DNA from: an uncultured Sinobacteraceae bacterium
GTDB lineage: Bacteria > Pseudomonadota > Gammaproteobacteria > Steroidobacterales > Steroidobacteraceae
Reading direction: 5' to 3'
NCBI GenBank assembly: GCA_937902995.1
Contig: CALEKY010000139.1
Span: forward strand, 50,127-114,126
DNA: 64,000 bases
Below, piece by piece: positions 17,367 through 24,792 of the stretch; position 1 is the stretch's first letter, and each line of letters starts with the position of its first letter. The position numbers and the translations under genes were made by a program. The notes under the pieces were generated by a model. It ran no database searches, was not told the origin of the DNA, and was given only the letters and a program-made list of their open reading frames with translations.

Positions 17367-17995
17367 ACCCGAGAAAAATCCGCGCGATCTTCGAACGGTT
17401 CAAGAAAGCGAATCCCAAGCCGACGACCGAGCTGGAATACCGCACGCCGTTCGAGCTGCTCGTCGCAGTCATTCTGTCTGCGCAGGCGACCGATAAGAGC
17501 GTGAATCTCGCAACCCGCGAGCTGTTCAAACACGCAAACACGCCCGAAGCCATCCATGCGCTCGGCGTCGCGGGCTTGTCGCATTACATCCGCACGATCG
17601 GGCTCTACAACACGAAGGCCAAGAACATCATCGAAACCTGCCGCATCCTCATCGAGCAGCACGGCGGAAAAGTACCGGACTCGCGCGAAGCGCTCGAAGC
17701 GCTGCCCGGCGTCGGACGCAAGACGGCGAACGTGATCCTCAACACCGCCTTCGGTCAACCGACGATCGCCGTCGACACCCACATCTTCCGCGTCGCCAAT
17801 CGCACGAATATCGCGCCCGGCAAGACCGTGCGCGCCGTCGAAGACCGGTTGCTGGAGGTCGTGCCGAGGGAATTTCGCCACGACGCCCACCACTGGCTGA
17901 TCCTCCACGGCCGCTACGTGTGTTTGGCGCGCAAACCGAAATGCCCCGAGTGCCTGATCCGGGATTTGTGTGAGTACAAAGCGAAGACGCTTTAG
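17363..17995 (+). CDS. nth: endonuclease III
   Basis: Nth is a bifunctional DNA glycosylase/AP lyase that removes oxidised pyrimidines. The 210-residue protein has the helix-hairpin-helix LPGVGRKTANVIL with the catalytic Lys, VDTHIFRVANR with the catalytic Asp, and the C-terminal 4Fe-4S loop C-x6-C-x2-C-x5-C (CLARKPKCPECLIRDLC). It is translationally coupled to rsxE, an arrangement found widely in Gammaproteobacteria. The stop TAG runs straight into a GGCTGTG heptad array. Confidence 0.97.
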   Translation: MNPRKIRAIFERFKKANPKPTTELEYRTPFELLVAVILSAQATDKSVNLATRELFKHANTPEAIHALGVAGLSHYIRTIGLYNTKAKNIIETCRILIEQHGGKVPDSREALEALPGVGRKTANVILNTAFGQPTIAVDTHIFRVANRTNIAPGKTVRAVEDRLLEVVPREFRHDAHHWLILHGRYVCLARKPKCPECLIRDLCEYKAKTL

Positions 17996-18074
17996 GCTGT
18001 GGGCTGTAGACTGTAGGCTGTGGGCAGGTTTGTTTCTCGTTCCTGCAGCCTACCGCCTAGAGCCTACAGCCTGA
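17995..18074 (+). repeat. two-armed heptad hairpin (GGCTGTA / TACAGCC class)
   Basis: The left arm, 17995-18028, has four 7-nt units of the GGCTGTG/GGCTGTA/GACTGTA type and a partial one. The right arm, 18042-18074, has three clear TACAGCC-type units with flanking partial ones. Only about 13 bp separate the arms, so a hairpin of up to about 34 imperfect base pairs is possible. It fills the gap between nth and DUF1841. Confidence 0.87.
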
Positions 18075-18089
18075 GCCGCGAGGCGTTCG

Positions 18090-18530
18090 ATGCCCTTCTT
18101 CCACGACCAATCCCGCGATCAACTGCGCCGCATGTACGTCGAAGCGTGGCGCAAGCGGCGCGAGCGGCTGCCGATGGAGCCGATCGAGGCGCAGATCGCC
18201 GATGTGATCGAGGTGCATCCCGAGTATCAAGCTGCGCTCGAAGATCCGGAAAGCGTTTTGGACCGCGATTACACGCCCGAGGGCGGTCAATCCAATCCGT
18301 TCCTGCACATGGGACTGCATTTGGCGCTGCGCGATCAGATCGGCACGGACCGGCCGCAAGGCATTCGCCAATGTTTCATCGAGCTCGCCGACAAGCTCGG
18401 CGATGAGCATGCCGCCGAGCATCAGATGATCGAGTGCCTGGCCGAAGCTCTTTGGGAAGCGCAGCGTGCGGGCCGTTTGCCCGACGAGCAGCAATACCTC
18501 GAGCGCGTGCGGGCGCTCGCACGTCGCTGA
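18090..18530 (+). CDS. DUF1841 family protein
   Basis: A 146-residue cytosolic protein without membrane segments. MPFFHDQSRDQLRRMYVEAWRKR at the start, HPEYQAALEDPE, NPFLHMGLHLALRDQIGTDRP and HQMIECLAEALWEAQRAG identify DUF1841, a family of unknown function common in Beta- and Gammaproteobacteria and often found downstream of nth. A GAGG sits six bases before the ATG. Its 5' side is bordered by the TACAGCC arm of a heptad element. Confidence 0.88.
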   Translation: MPFFHDQSRDQLRRMYVEAWRKRRERLPMEPIEAQIADVIEVHPEYQAALEDPESVLDRDYTPEGGQSNPFLHMGLHLALRDQIGTDRPQGIRQCFIELADKLGDEHAAEHQMIECLAEALWEAQRAGRLPDEQQYLERVRALARR

Positions 18531-18687
18531 GCTCGCCGCTCGCGCACGAAGAGCAGCAGATCGTTCCTGACCGTCATTGCCGCACGCCGAGCCGGCGGCG
18601 TTTTCTTCATTGGTGGAGCCGCGCGCTGGCCGCCGGCCCTCCCGGATGCTAGATTTCGGGGCCGTTTTTCAGCAGCCAGCCGCTCCC

Positions 18688-20211
18688 ATGAGCCTCATTC
18701 GACAAGACGATGTGATCCAGAGCGTCGCCGACGCCCTCCAGTACATCTCCTACTACCACTCGCCCGACTTCGTTCAAGCGATGACGCGGGCGTACGAAAT
18801 GGAAGAAAGCCCGGCCGCGAAGGACGCCATCAAGCAGATTCTGGTGAATTCCCGGATGTGTGCCGAAGGGCATCGTCCGATCTGCCAGGATACCGGTATC
18901 GTCACCGCGTTCGTGAAAGTGGGCATGAACGTGCAATGGGATGCGACGATGAGCCTCGTCGACATGATCAACGAAGGCGTGCGTCGCGCTTACAACCATC
19001 CGGACAATCGGCTGCGCGCTTCGATCGTCAACGACCCTTATTTCGAACGCAAGAACACGCGCGACAACACGCCGGCCGTGATCCACATGGAAGTCGTGCC
19101 CGGCGACAAGCTCGAGATTGCGCTCGCAGCGAAGGGCGGCGGCTCCGAGAACAAGTCGAAGCTCGCGATGCTGAATCCATCCGATTCGCTCGTCGATTGG
19201 CTGGTTAAAACCGTGCCGACGATGGGTGCAGGTTGGTGTCCGCCTGGCATGCTCGGCATCGGCATCGGCGGCACCGCCGAAAAGGCCATGGTGCTCGCGA
19301 AAGAATCGCTGTTCGAGCCGATCGACATTCACGAGATCCGCGCCCGCGGCCCGCAGAACAAGCTCGAAGAGCTGCGCCTGGAGATCATGGACAAGATCAA
19401 CGCGCTAGGCATCGGCGCTCAAGGTCTCGGCGGCCTGACGACCGTGCTGGATGTGAAAATCAAGACCTATCCGACGCACGCGGCATCGCTGCCCGTCGCC
19501 GTCATCCCGAACTGCGCAGCGACGCGTCACGTCCATTTCGAGCTCGACGGCTCCGGCCCCGTGCAACTCGATCCGCCGAGCCTCGATCTGTGGCCGAAGC
19601 TCACGTTCGAAGCTGCCGCGGATGCAAAGCGCGTCAACCTCGATACCCTGACGCCGGAAGAAGTCGCGTCGTGGAAGCCAGGTCAGCGCCTCTTGCTCAA
19701 CGGCAAGATGCTCACCGGTCGCGATGCCGCTCACAAGCGGCTGCAAACGTTGATCGAGAGCGGTCAGCCGCTGCCTGAGGGCCTCGATTTCACGAATCGA
19801 GTCATTTACTACGTCGGTCCGGTCGATCCGGTGAAAGACGAAGTGGTCGGCCCCGCCGGTCCGACGACTGCAACGCGCATGGACAAGTTCACGGAGCTCA
19901 TGCTCGGCAAGACGGGGCTGCTCGCAATGATCGGCAAAGCCGAGCGCGGCCCTGCAGCGATCGAAGCGATCAAGAAACACAAGCGCGCCTACCTCATGGC
20001 CGTCGGCGGCGCTGCCTATCTCGTGTCGAAGGCCATCAAGTCGAGCCGCATCGTCGCATTCGCGGATCTCGGCATGGAGGCGATCTACGAATTCGAAGTG
20101 AAGGACATGCCCGTCACCGTCGCCGTCGATGCGAACGGCACATCGGTACATGAAACCGGCCCGAAAGAGTGGCAGGCGAAGATCGGGAAAATTCCCGTGC
20201 GGGTGAGTTGA
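18688..20211 (+). CDS. fumA: class I (4Fe-4S) fumarate hydratase
   Basis: The enzyme interconverts fumarate and malate in the TCA cycle. The ATG at 18688 (MSLIRQDDVIQSVADAL) gives 507 residues, the single-chain class I length. Cluster and catalytic regions are present: CQDTGIVTAF, GAGWCPPGMLGIGIGG and PVAVIPNCAATRH, with the C-terminal beta-type part holding VGPAGPTTATRMDKF and MAVGGAAYLVSKAIKSS. The cluster is oxygen- and iron-sensitive in known members. The last two codons and the TGA are written within a GTTGACA heptad array. Confidence 0.95.
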   Translation: MSLIRQDDVIQSVADALQYISYYHSPDFVQAMTRAYEMEESPAAKDAIKQILVNSRMCAEGHRPICQDTGIVTAFVKVGMNVQWDATMSLVDMINEGVRRAYNHPDNRLRASIVNDPYFERKNTRDNTPAVIHMEVVPGDKLEIALAAKGGGSENKSKLAMLNPSDSLVDWLVKTVPTMGAGWCPPGMLGIGIGGTAEKAMVLAKESLFEPIDIHEIRARGPQNKLEELRLEIMDKINALGIGAQGLGGLTTVLDVKIKTYPTHAASLPVAVIPNCAATRHVHFELDGSGPVQLDPPSLDLWPKLTFEAAADAKRVNLDTLTPEEVASWKPGQRLLLNGKMLTGRDAAHKRLQTLIESGQPLPEGLDFTNRVIYYVGPVDPVKDEVVGPAGPTTATRMDKFTELMLGKTGLLAMIGKAERGPAAIEAIKKHKRAYLMAVGGAAYLVSKAIKSSRIVAFADLGMEAIYEFEVKDMPVTVAVDANGTSVHETGPKEWQAKIGKIPVRVS

Positions 20212-20234
20212 CAGTCGATAGTGGATGGTTGATA
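20207..20234 (+). repeat. heptad array (GTTGATA class) after fumA
   Basis: Four 7-nt units (GTTGACA, GTCGATA and two more) overlap the fumA stop codon. Units of the same class follow the acyl-CoA synthetase stop on the minus strand at 20911-20938, so the MAPEG gene is bracketed by inverted copies. Confidence 0.82.
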
Positions 20235-20240
20235 GCGAGA

Positions 20241-20262
20241 GCGCTCGCTTCGCCGCGAGCGC
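20241..20262. terminator. hairpin between fumA and the convergent MAPEG gene
   Basis: A perfect 8-bp stem, GCGCTCGC/GCGAGCGC, has a 6-base loop. It lies between two convergent stop codons and could end either transcript. There is no T-run on either side, so it is not a classical intrinsic terminator. Confidence 0.4.
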
Positions 20263-20270
20263 CTTCGCGG

Positions 20271-20696
20271 CTAGGCCCGCACGAGCTCGACCGCGAACAA
20301 GCCCCACATCACATACAGCACCATGGTACTGGCGACGAAGGCTCGAAACCGCCAGATCACAGTGTTGTGCGTGAGATGAATATACGTGTGCACTGCCCGC
20401 AGAATCACGAAACCCCAGGCACACGCGAGCAGCAATAGGCTCGTCGATCCCGTGATGGCCAGGTAACCGCACAACGCGTAGAACAGCACCGGGACTTCGA
20501 ACAGATTGCGGAAATTGTCCGCCGACTGAACGTTCTGGAACTGCTCGGCCGCCTGTTTCGAGGTGGCCACTTTCTGAGGATGAATCCTGCGCTCGCGCAT
20601 CTCGCGCAGCCGATCCGATCCCATGCGCAGCCAGACGTAGCCCGTCAACAACACCATCGCGACAGGCGGCAAGAGAATCGCGTGTTCCAAGCGCAT
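20271..20696 (-). CDS. MAPEG-family membrane protein
   Basis: A 141-residue protein of four predicted helices. The start at 20696 (MRLEHAILLPPVAMVLLTGYVW) has GAGG seven bases upstream; the longer open frame upstream runs through repeat DNA and is not supported. SADNFRNLFEVPVLFYALCG and RAVHTYIHLTHNTVIWRFRAF are typical of the MAPEG fold (membrane-associated eicosanoid/glutathione metabolism). Bacterial members of this group are mostly uncharacterised. It is an isolated gene bracketed by inverted GTTGATA heptad arrays. Confidence 0.85.
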   Translation of the reverse strand: MRLEHAILLPPVAMVLLTGYVWLRMGSDRLREMRERRIHPQKVATSKQAAEQFQNVQSADNFRNLFEVPVLFYALCGYLAITGSTSLLLLACAWGFVILRAVHTYIHLTHNTVIWRFRAFVASTMVLYVMWGLFAVELVRA

Positions 20697-20709
20697 GGAA
20701 GCCCCTCGG

Positions 20710-20744
20710 GAGTGAAGAGTCGAGAATGGAGAGTTGAGAATTAC
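20710..20744 (+). repeat. heptad array (GAGTGAA class) upstream of the MAPEG gene
   Basis: Five 7-nt units of the GAGTGAA/GAGTCGA type. On the MAPEG coding strand they read as the pyrimidine-rich complement just upstream of the start codon. Confidence 0.78.
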
Positions 20745-20807
20745 TGGCGCGCGGCGGTGCTCCTCTTCCCTTTCACGCCAGCTGGACCGAGCGCGTGTGA
20801 ACACCAA

Positions 20808-20843
20808 GCGAAGCGAGCGGCGCTCGAGCGCCGCTCGCTTCGC
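20808..20843. repeat. 36-bp perfect palindrome
   Basis: Two 18-base arms are perfectly complementary around a central CTCGAG, with no loop sequence. It lies between the acyl-CoA synthetase stop and the MAPEG start, both on the minus strand. It could act as a transcription terminator or a cruciform. Heptad arrays flank it on both sides. Confidence 0.85.
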
Positions 20844-20860
20844 AAGCCGCTTCCTTCGCT

Positions 20861-20938
20861 GTCAACGGTCAACTATCAACTGAAGCGAGCGCCGGTTGCG
20901 CTCGCCCCGCTATCAACTATCGACTGTCAACTATCAAC
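20861..20938 (-). repeat. heptad arrays (GTTGATA class) downstream of the acyl-CoA synthetase
   Basis: On the plus strand, three units of the GTCAACT type occupy 20861-20881 and four of the TATCAAC type 20911-20938. On the gene's own strand they read GTTGATA/GTTGACA/GTCGATA. The second array contains the stop codon of the synthetase and encodes its last few residues. Confidence 0.82.
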
Positions 20939-22567
20939 TGCAGTCGGGAGCTTGTAGTCCTTGAACTGCTCACGCAATTGCAACTTGCTCAGTTTGCCGG
21001 TTGCGGTGAGCGGCAGCTTGTCCACGAATACGACGTCGTCGGGAATCCACCATTTCGCGACTTTGCCGACGTAGAAATTCAGCAGCTCCTCTTTCGTGAC
21101 GCTCTCGCCCGGCTTCAGCACGACCACGAGCAGCGGCCGCTCCTGCCACTTCGGATGCGCAACGGCGATGACTGCAGCCTGCGCGACGGCCGGATGAGAA
21201 ACGGCGAGATTCTCGAGCTCGATCGAGCTGATCCATTCGCCGCCGGACTTGATGACGTCCTTGGTGCGATCGGTGATCTGCATGTAGCCGAGTGGATCGA
21301 TCGTTGCGACGTCGCCGGTATTGAACCAGCCGTTTTGATCGAAGGCCGTCGAATCGTCGCGCTTGAAATAGCTCGCCGCGACCCACGGGCCGCGAATCTT
21401 GAGCGCGCCGAAGGCTTTGCCGTCGTGAGGCAGCTCCTTGTCCTCGTCGTCGACGATTTTCATCTCGATGCCGAACACGCAACGCCCCTGCTTCGCACGC
21501 ACGGCATCGCGCTGCTCGGGCGGTAGCGCATCGGCTTCCGGCGAGAACGTGCAGACGGTGCCCATCGGGCTGTTCTCGGTCATGCCCCATGCATGCACGA
21601 TTTCGACGCCGTACTTGTCCCGGAATTGATCCATGAGCGCGACAGGCACTGCAGATCCGCCGGACAGCACACGCTTGAGACTGTCCAGGCGTTTTCCGGT
21701 CTTTTCCAGATAGGCCAGCATGCCCTGCCACACCGTCGGTACGGCAGCCGCGAAATCCACACCCTCGGATTCGATGAGATCCTGAAGCGTCTCCGGATCG
21801 CCCATTTTCGAACCCGGGAACACGATCTTCGCGCCCACCATGGCCGCGGAATACGGCAGGCCCCATGCATTGACGTGGAACATCGGCACGACGGCCAAGA
21901 TGACGTTTTGCGAAGACAACCCGTTCGCGTTTGCGGTGGACGAAGCCAGCGAATGCAGCACCGTCGAGCGATGGCTATACAGCACCCCTTTGGGGTCGCC
22001 CGTGGTACCCGAGGTGTAGCAGAGCGAGCTGGCGGTGTTTTCGTCGAACTCGGGCCACTCGCACTCGTCCGACTCGCCGGCAATCAATGCCTCGTAACTG
22101 ATCGCATTGCGCAACGTCGTCGCCGGCATGCTGGCCTCGCCCGTCAGCACGACGAAACGCTCGATCGTCTTCAGGCTGCTTTGCAGCTTCTCGATCAGCG
22201 GCACGAAGGCCGGATCGAGGAACAGCCAGCGATCCTCGGCGTGATTGGCGATGTAGGCGATCTGGTTCTCGAACAGGCGCGGATTGATCGTGTGGCAGAT
22301 GAAGCCGGCGCACGACACGCCGTAGTAGATCTCGAAATGCCGGAAGTCGTTCCAGGCGAGCGTCGCAATGCGGTCGCCATGCTTGATGCCCGCCCGGGTC
22401 AGCGCATTGGTCAGCTTCCGCGCCCGCGAAAACGCTTCGCGATACGTATAGCGGTGCCGCGGGTGATCCGCGGTGATGGAAACGATCTCGCGGTTGGGAT
22501 TCCAGCGTTCTGCGTGCCGCGCGATCATGCTGATCAGCAGCGGCCGGTTCATCATCAAGCCGAGCAT
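20927..22567 (-). CDS. fatty-acyl-CoA synthetase (AMP-forming)
   Basis: An ANL-superfamily enzyme that should activate fatty acids to acyl-CoA through an acyl-adenylate. I chose the ATG at 22567 (MLGLMMNRPLLISMIARHAERW), the usual start of this group, giving 546 residues; an ATG at 22582 is possible. Motifs are TSGTTGDPKGVLYSHRS, HAWGMTENSPM, WFNTGDVATID, DRTKDVIKSGGEWISS and the C-terminal PLTATGKLSKLQLRE with the catalytic Lys. It resembles the medium/long-chain FadD3/AlkK-like group; chain length cannot be told. Its last residues (TAVDS) and stop come from a heptad array. Confidence 0.88.
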   Translation of the reverse strand: MLGLMMNRPLLISMIARHAERWNPNREIVSITADHPRHRYTYREAFSRARKLTNALTRAGIKHGDRIATLAWNDFRHFEIYYGVSCAGFICHTINPRLFENQIAYIANHAEDRWLFLDPAFVPLIEKLQSSLKTIERFVVLTGEASMPATTLRNAISYEALIAGESDECEWPEFDENTASSLCYTSGTTGDPKGVLYSHRSTVLHSLASSTANANGLSSQNVILAVVPMFHVNAWGLPYSAAMVGAKIVFPGSKMGDPETLQDLIESEGVDFAAAVPTVWQGMLAYLEKTGKRLDSLKRVLSGGSAVPVALMDQFRDKYGVEIVHAWGMTENSPMGTVCTFSPEADALPPEQRDAVRAKQGRCVFGIEMKIVDDEDKELPHDGKAFGALKIRGPWVAASYFKRDDSTAFDQNGWFNTGDVATIDPLGYMQITDRTKDVIKSGGEWISSIELENLAVSHPAVAQAAVIAVAHPKWQERPLLVVVLKPGESVTKEELLNFYVGKVAKWWIPDDVVFVDKLPLTATGKLSKLQLREQFKDYKLPTAVDS

Positions 22568-23007
22568 GAGACCCCCGTTCATTGAGCGGCGGTTCGGACC
22601 GCCGTCTTCGGTGCACTGTGCCGAATTCTAAGCTGGCCGACTGGCTCGCTGGCAAGCAAACGACATATCCGCGCACAAATTGTCAGGTCGCCAACGGGGT
22701 CTGAGCTGGCTTGCCAGTGAATGCCTCGATCGGCGAGCGGCTCGACGTCTCTCGAGCCGCACACAGGCTCGGCAGCGTCCGTAACGACCCGCGGACGGCA
22801 TGCCTTTCGAGCGCAAGCTCGATGAGCCGCGCCACGAGCTCCCGAGGTGGCATGCCGCTTGCCGCCCACAGCTTCGGATACATGGAAATGGCAATCACGT
22901 TGCGCGACGAAAGCACCGAGATTTCGTGCTCGGCGGACTGGCCACCGAACACGACGCCTACTCTGAGTCGAGATTTGTTTGCGTCCTGTGGCGAATTGTG
23001 GTGCCCC
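22568..23007. other. 440-bp gap between the acyl-CoA synthetase and allophanate hydrolase genes
   Basis: Most of it is the ddlA remnant described separately. The part nearest the synthetase (22568-22682) shows no gene and probably holds that gene's promoter. Confidence 0.55.
22683..22979 (-). pseudogene. ddlA remnant (D-alanine--D-alanine ligase, internal deletion)
   Basis: The minus-strand frame encodes RLRVGVVFGGQSAEHEISVL, the N-terminal signature of D-Ala-D-Ala ligase. About six residues later it continues with ISMYPKLWAASG...LIELALERHA, the C-terminal end of the same family. Roughly 290 residues, including the whole ATP-grasp core, are missing, with the join near 22887-22892. There is no suitable start codon just before the N-terminal piece, and the frame runs on into unrelated residues before stopping at 22683. 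This is the scar of an in-frame internal deletion, not a working ligase. A functional ddl must lie elsewhere. Confidence 0.85.
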
Positions 23008-24792
23008 TCAACGTCGCGCGAGATAGGCCCGCCAACCGCCAAGGTGAGAAATATCCAATGCATCGGCAACGGCATACGCCTCGCAAAGGAAGCCGCTGAC
23101 CTGCGTACCGTCCTCGAGCTCCACTTTGCCGATACCGAGCGGTGCCGGAATGTCGGCGACGAAGCTGCCGAAGTGTTCCTGCGGGATCGACCAGACTTCC
23201 ACTTCGATTTCCGTTCCTCCGTCGTTGACGCGCACGAGACCGGGACGGTGCGGGGGGCCGCCTGGCAACGCATAGAACCGGTAGCGCGGCGCCGTTCGGG
23301 TTGCGCGGATGAACCGCGCATTACGGTCCCTCAGTTGATGATTGAGCGGCAAACCTGACATGTGCGCGCCGCACACGACGACTTGAATGTCCGTAGTTGC
23401 ATCCGTGCGAGGCTCAGGCGTCGGCACGGGCTCGGCGAGCGCGCCAAGCTGCGAGACGCTTTCGACATGAAAACGCGCAGCCCAGGCGAGCAACGTCCGG
23501 TCTTGCGCGGCTGTCGCCACGAACGTCACGCCGAACGGCAGACCGTCGCGGCGAAAACCTGAGGGCACGGCAATCGCAGCGAGATCGAGCAGATTGACGA
23601 AGTTCGTATAGAAACCGAGATTGCTATTCAGGCGGATCGGATCGTTTGCGACCTCCTCGATCCGATAAATCGTTCCCGCCGTCGGCAACAACAGCAGATC
23701 GACCTCGCGCCACACGAGACTCGTGAGACGCTTCAACTCCTGCAAGCGATACTGCGCCTTGAAGAAATCGACCGCACTCGGTCGAGCGCCGCCTTCGATG
23801 ATCTGCCGCGTCACCGGATGCAACGCTTGTGGCTGCGAATCAATAAACGATTGAATGGCCGCATACCGCTCGGCAATCCACGGGCCCTCGTACAAGAGCC
23901 GTGCTGCCTCCAGGAAATGCGCGATGTCGATCGGAATGAGCGACGCACCGAGCGCTTTCGCACGCTTGCAGGCCGCTTCGTACAGCGCCCGATACTCTTC
24001 ATCGCCGAAGAAATCGAGCTGATCCAGTGAGGGAACGCCGATGCGCAGCGGGTCGGGCTTCGGCACGGCAAGCACGATGGGCTTCGAAAACGCATCGGCC
24101 TCGTCGAGTCCCAGTGCCACTTCCAAGACCGTCTCTGCATCCGCCGCGGTCAGCGCAAAGATCGAAACCGCATCGAGCGATCGGCAAGCAGGTACGACCC
24201 CATGCGCGCTCAAGAGCCCGCAGCTCGGTTTCAGGCCAATGATGTTGTTGAACGCGGCCGGCACACGTCCGGAGCCGGCCGTGTCCGTGCCGAGCGCAAA
24301 GCTCACGAGTCCGGTCGCCACCGCAACTGCCGAACCGCTGCTCGAGCCACCCGCGATGTACGCGGGATCGAAGCTGTTGGAACAGGCACCGTACGGTGAG
24401 CGCGTTCCGACGAGGCCCGTCGCGAATTGATCCAAATTCGTCTTGCCCACTGGGATCGCGCCTGCATCGATTAGCCGCTGCACTACCGTCGCCGAGCGCC
24501 CCGGGACATAGGCGAATTGCGGGCACGCTGCGGTCGTCGGCACACCGGCCAAATCGATGTTGTCCTTGATGGCGAACGGCACTCCGTACAGAGGCAACTC
24601 TTCGGGCGAGCGCCGTTCGAGCGCATCGACGTACGACATGACGGATTCGCGCGGCAGGCGGGCGATCCAGACATTGCGTTCCGGTGCCGCATCGATTTGC
24701 GCGAGCACGTGCTCCATCGCTTCGCGCACACGCAACTCACCGCTGCGGTACGCCCCGATCAGCTTCGAAATCTGTAGCGTGCTCACGGTCAT
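23008..24792 (-). CDS. atzF: allophanate hydrolase
   Basis: AtzF hydrolyses allophanate to ammonia and CO2, the last step of guanidine or urea-carboxylase catabolism. The ATG at 24792 overlaps the carboxylase stop as ATGA and gives 594 residues. The N-terminal amidase domain has the catalytic Lys in GVPFAIKDNID and the Ser pair in AGGSSSGSAVAVATG followed by GTDTAGSGRVPA. The C-terminal AtzF-type domain covers about residues 460-594 (VVCGAHMSGLPLNHQL). It is the last gene of the minus-strand operon cgd-cgd-kgc-atzF. Confidence 0.95.
   Translation of the reverse strand: MTVSTLQISKLIGAYRSGELRVREAMEHVLAQIDAAPERNVWIARLPRESVMSYVDALERRSPEELPLYGVPFAIKDNIDLAGVPTTAACPQFAYVPGRSATVVQRLIDAGAIPVGKTNLDQFATGLVGTRSPYGACSNSFDPAYIAGGSSSGSAVAVATGLVSFALGTDTAGSGRVPAAFNNIIGLKPSCGLLSAHGVVPACRSLDAVSIFALTAADAETVLEVALGLDEADAFSKPIVLAVPKPDPLRIGVPSLDQLDFFGDEEYRALYEAACKRAKALGASLIPIDIAHFLEAARLLYEGPWIAERYAAIQSFIDSQPQALHPVTRQIIEGGARPSAVDFFKAQYRLQELKRLTSLVWREVDLLLLPTAGTIYRIEEVANDPIRLNSNLGFYTNFVNLLDLAAIAVPSGFRRDGLPFGVTFVATAAQDRTLLAWAARFHVESVSQLGALAEPVPTPEPRTDATTDIQVVVCGAHMSGLPLNHQLRDRNARFIRATRTAPRYRFYALPGGPPHRPGLVRVNDGGTEIEVEVWSIPQEHFGSFVADIPAPLGIGKVELEDGTQVSGFLCEAYAVADALDISHLGGWRAYLARR

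Noticed and set aside
17995..18074. CRISPR-like repeats
   Set aside because: The period is 7 nt without unique spacers, and there is no cas gene in the window.
22683..22979. A short functional Ddl-like protein
   Set aside because: The ATP-grasp core is missing, and no start codon sits near the N-terminal homology.
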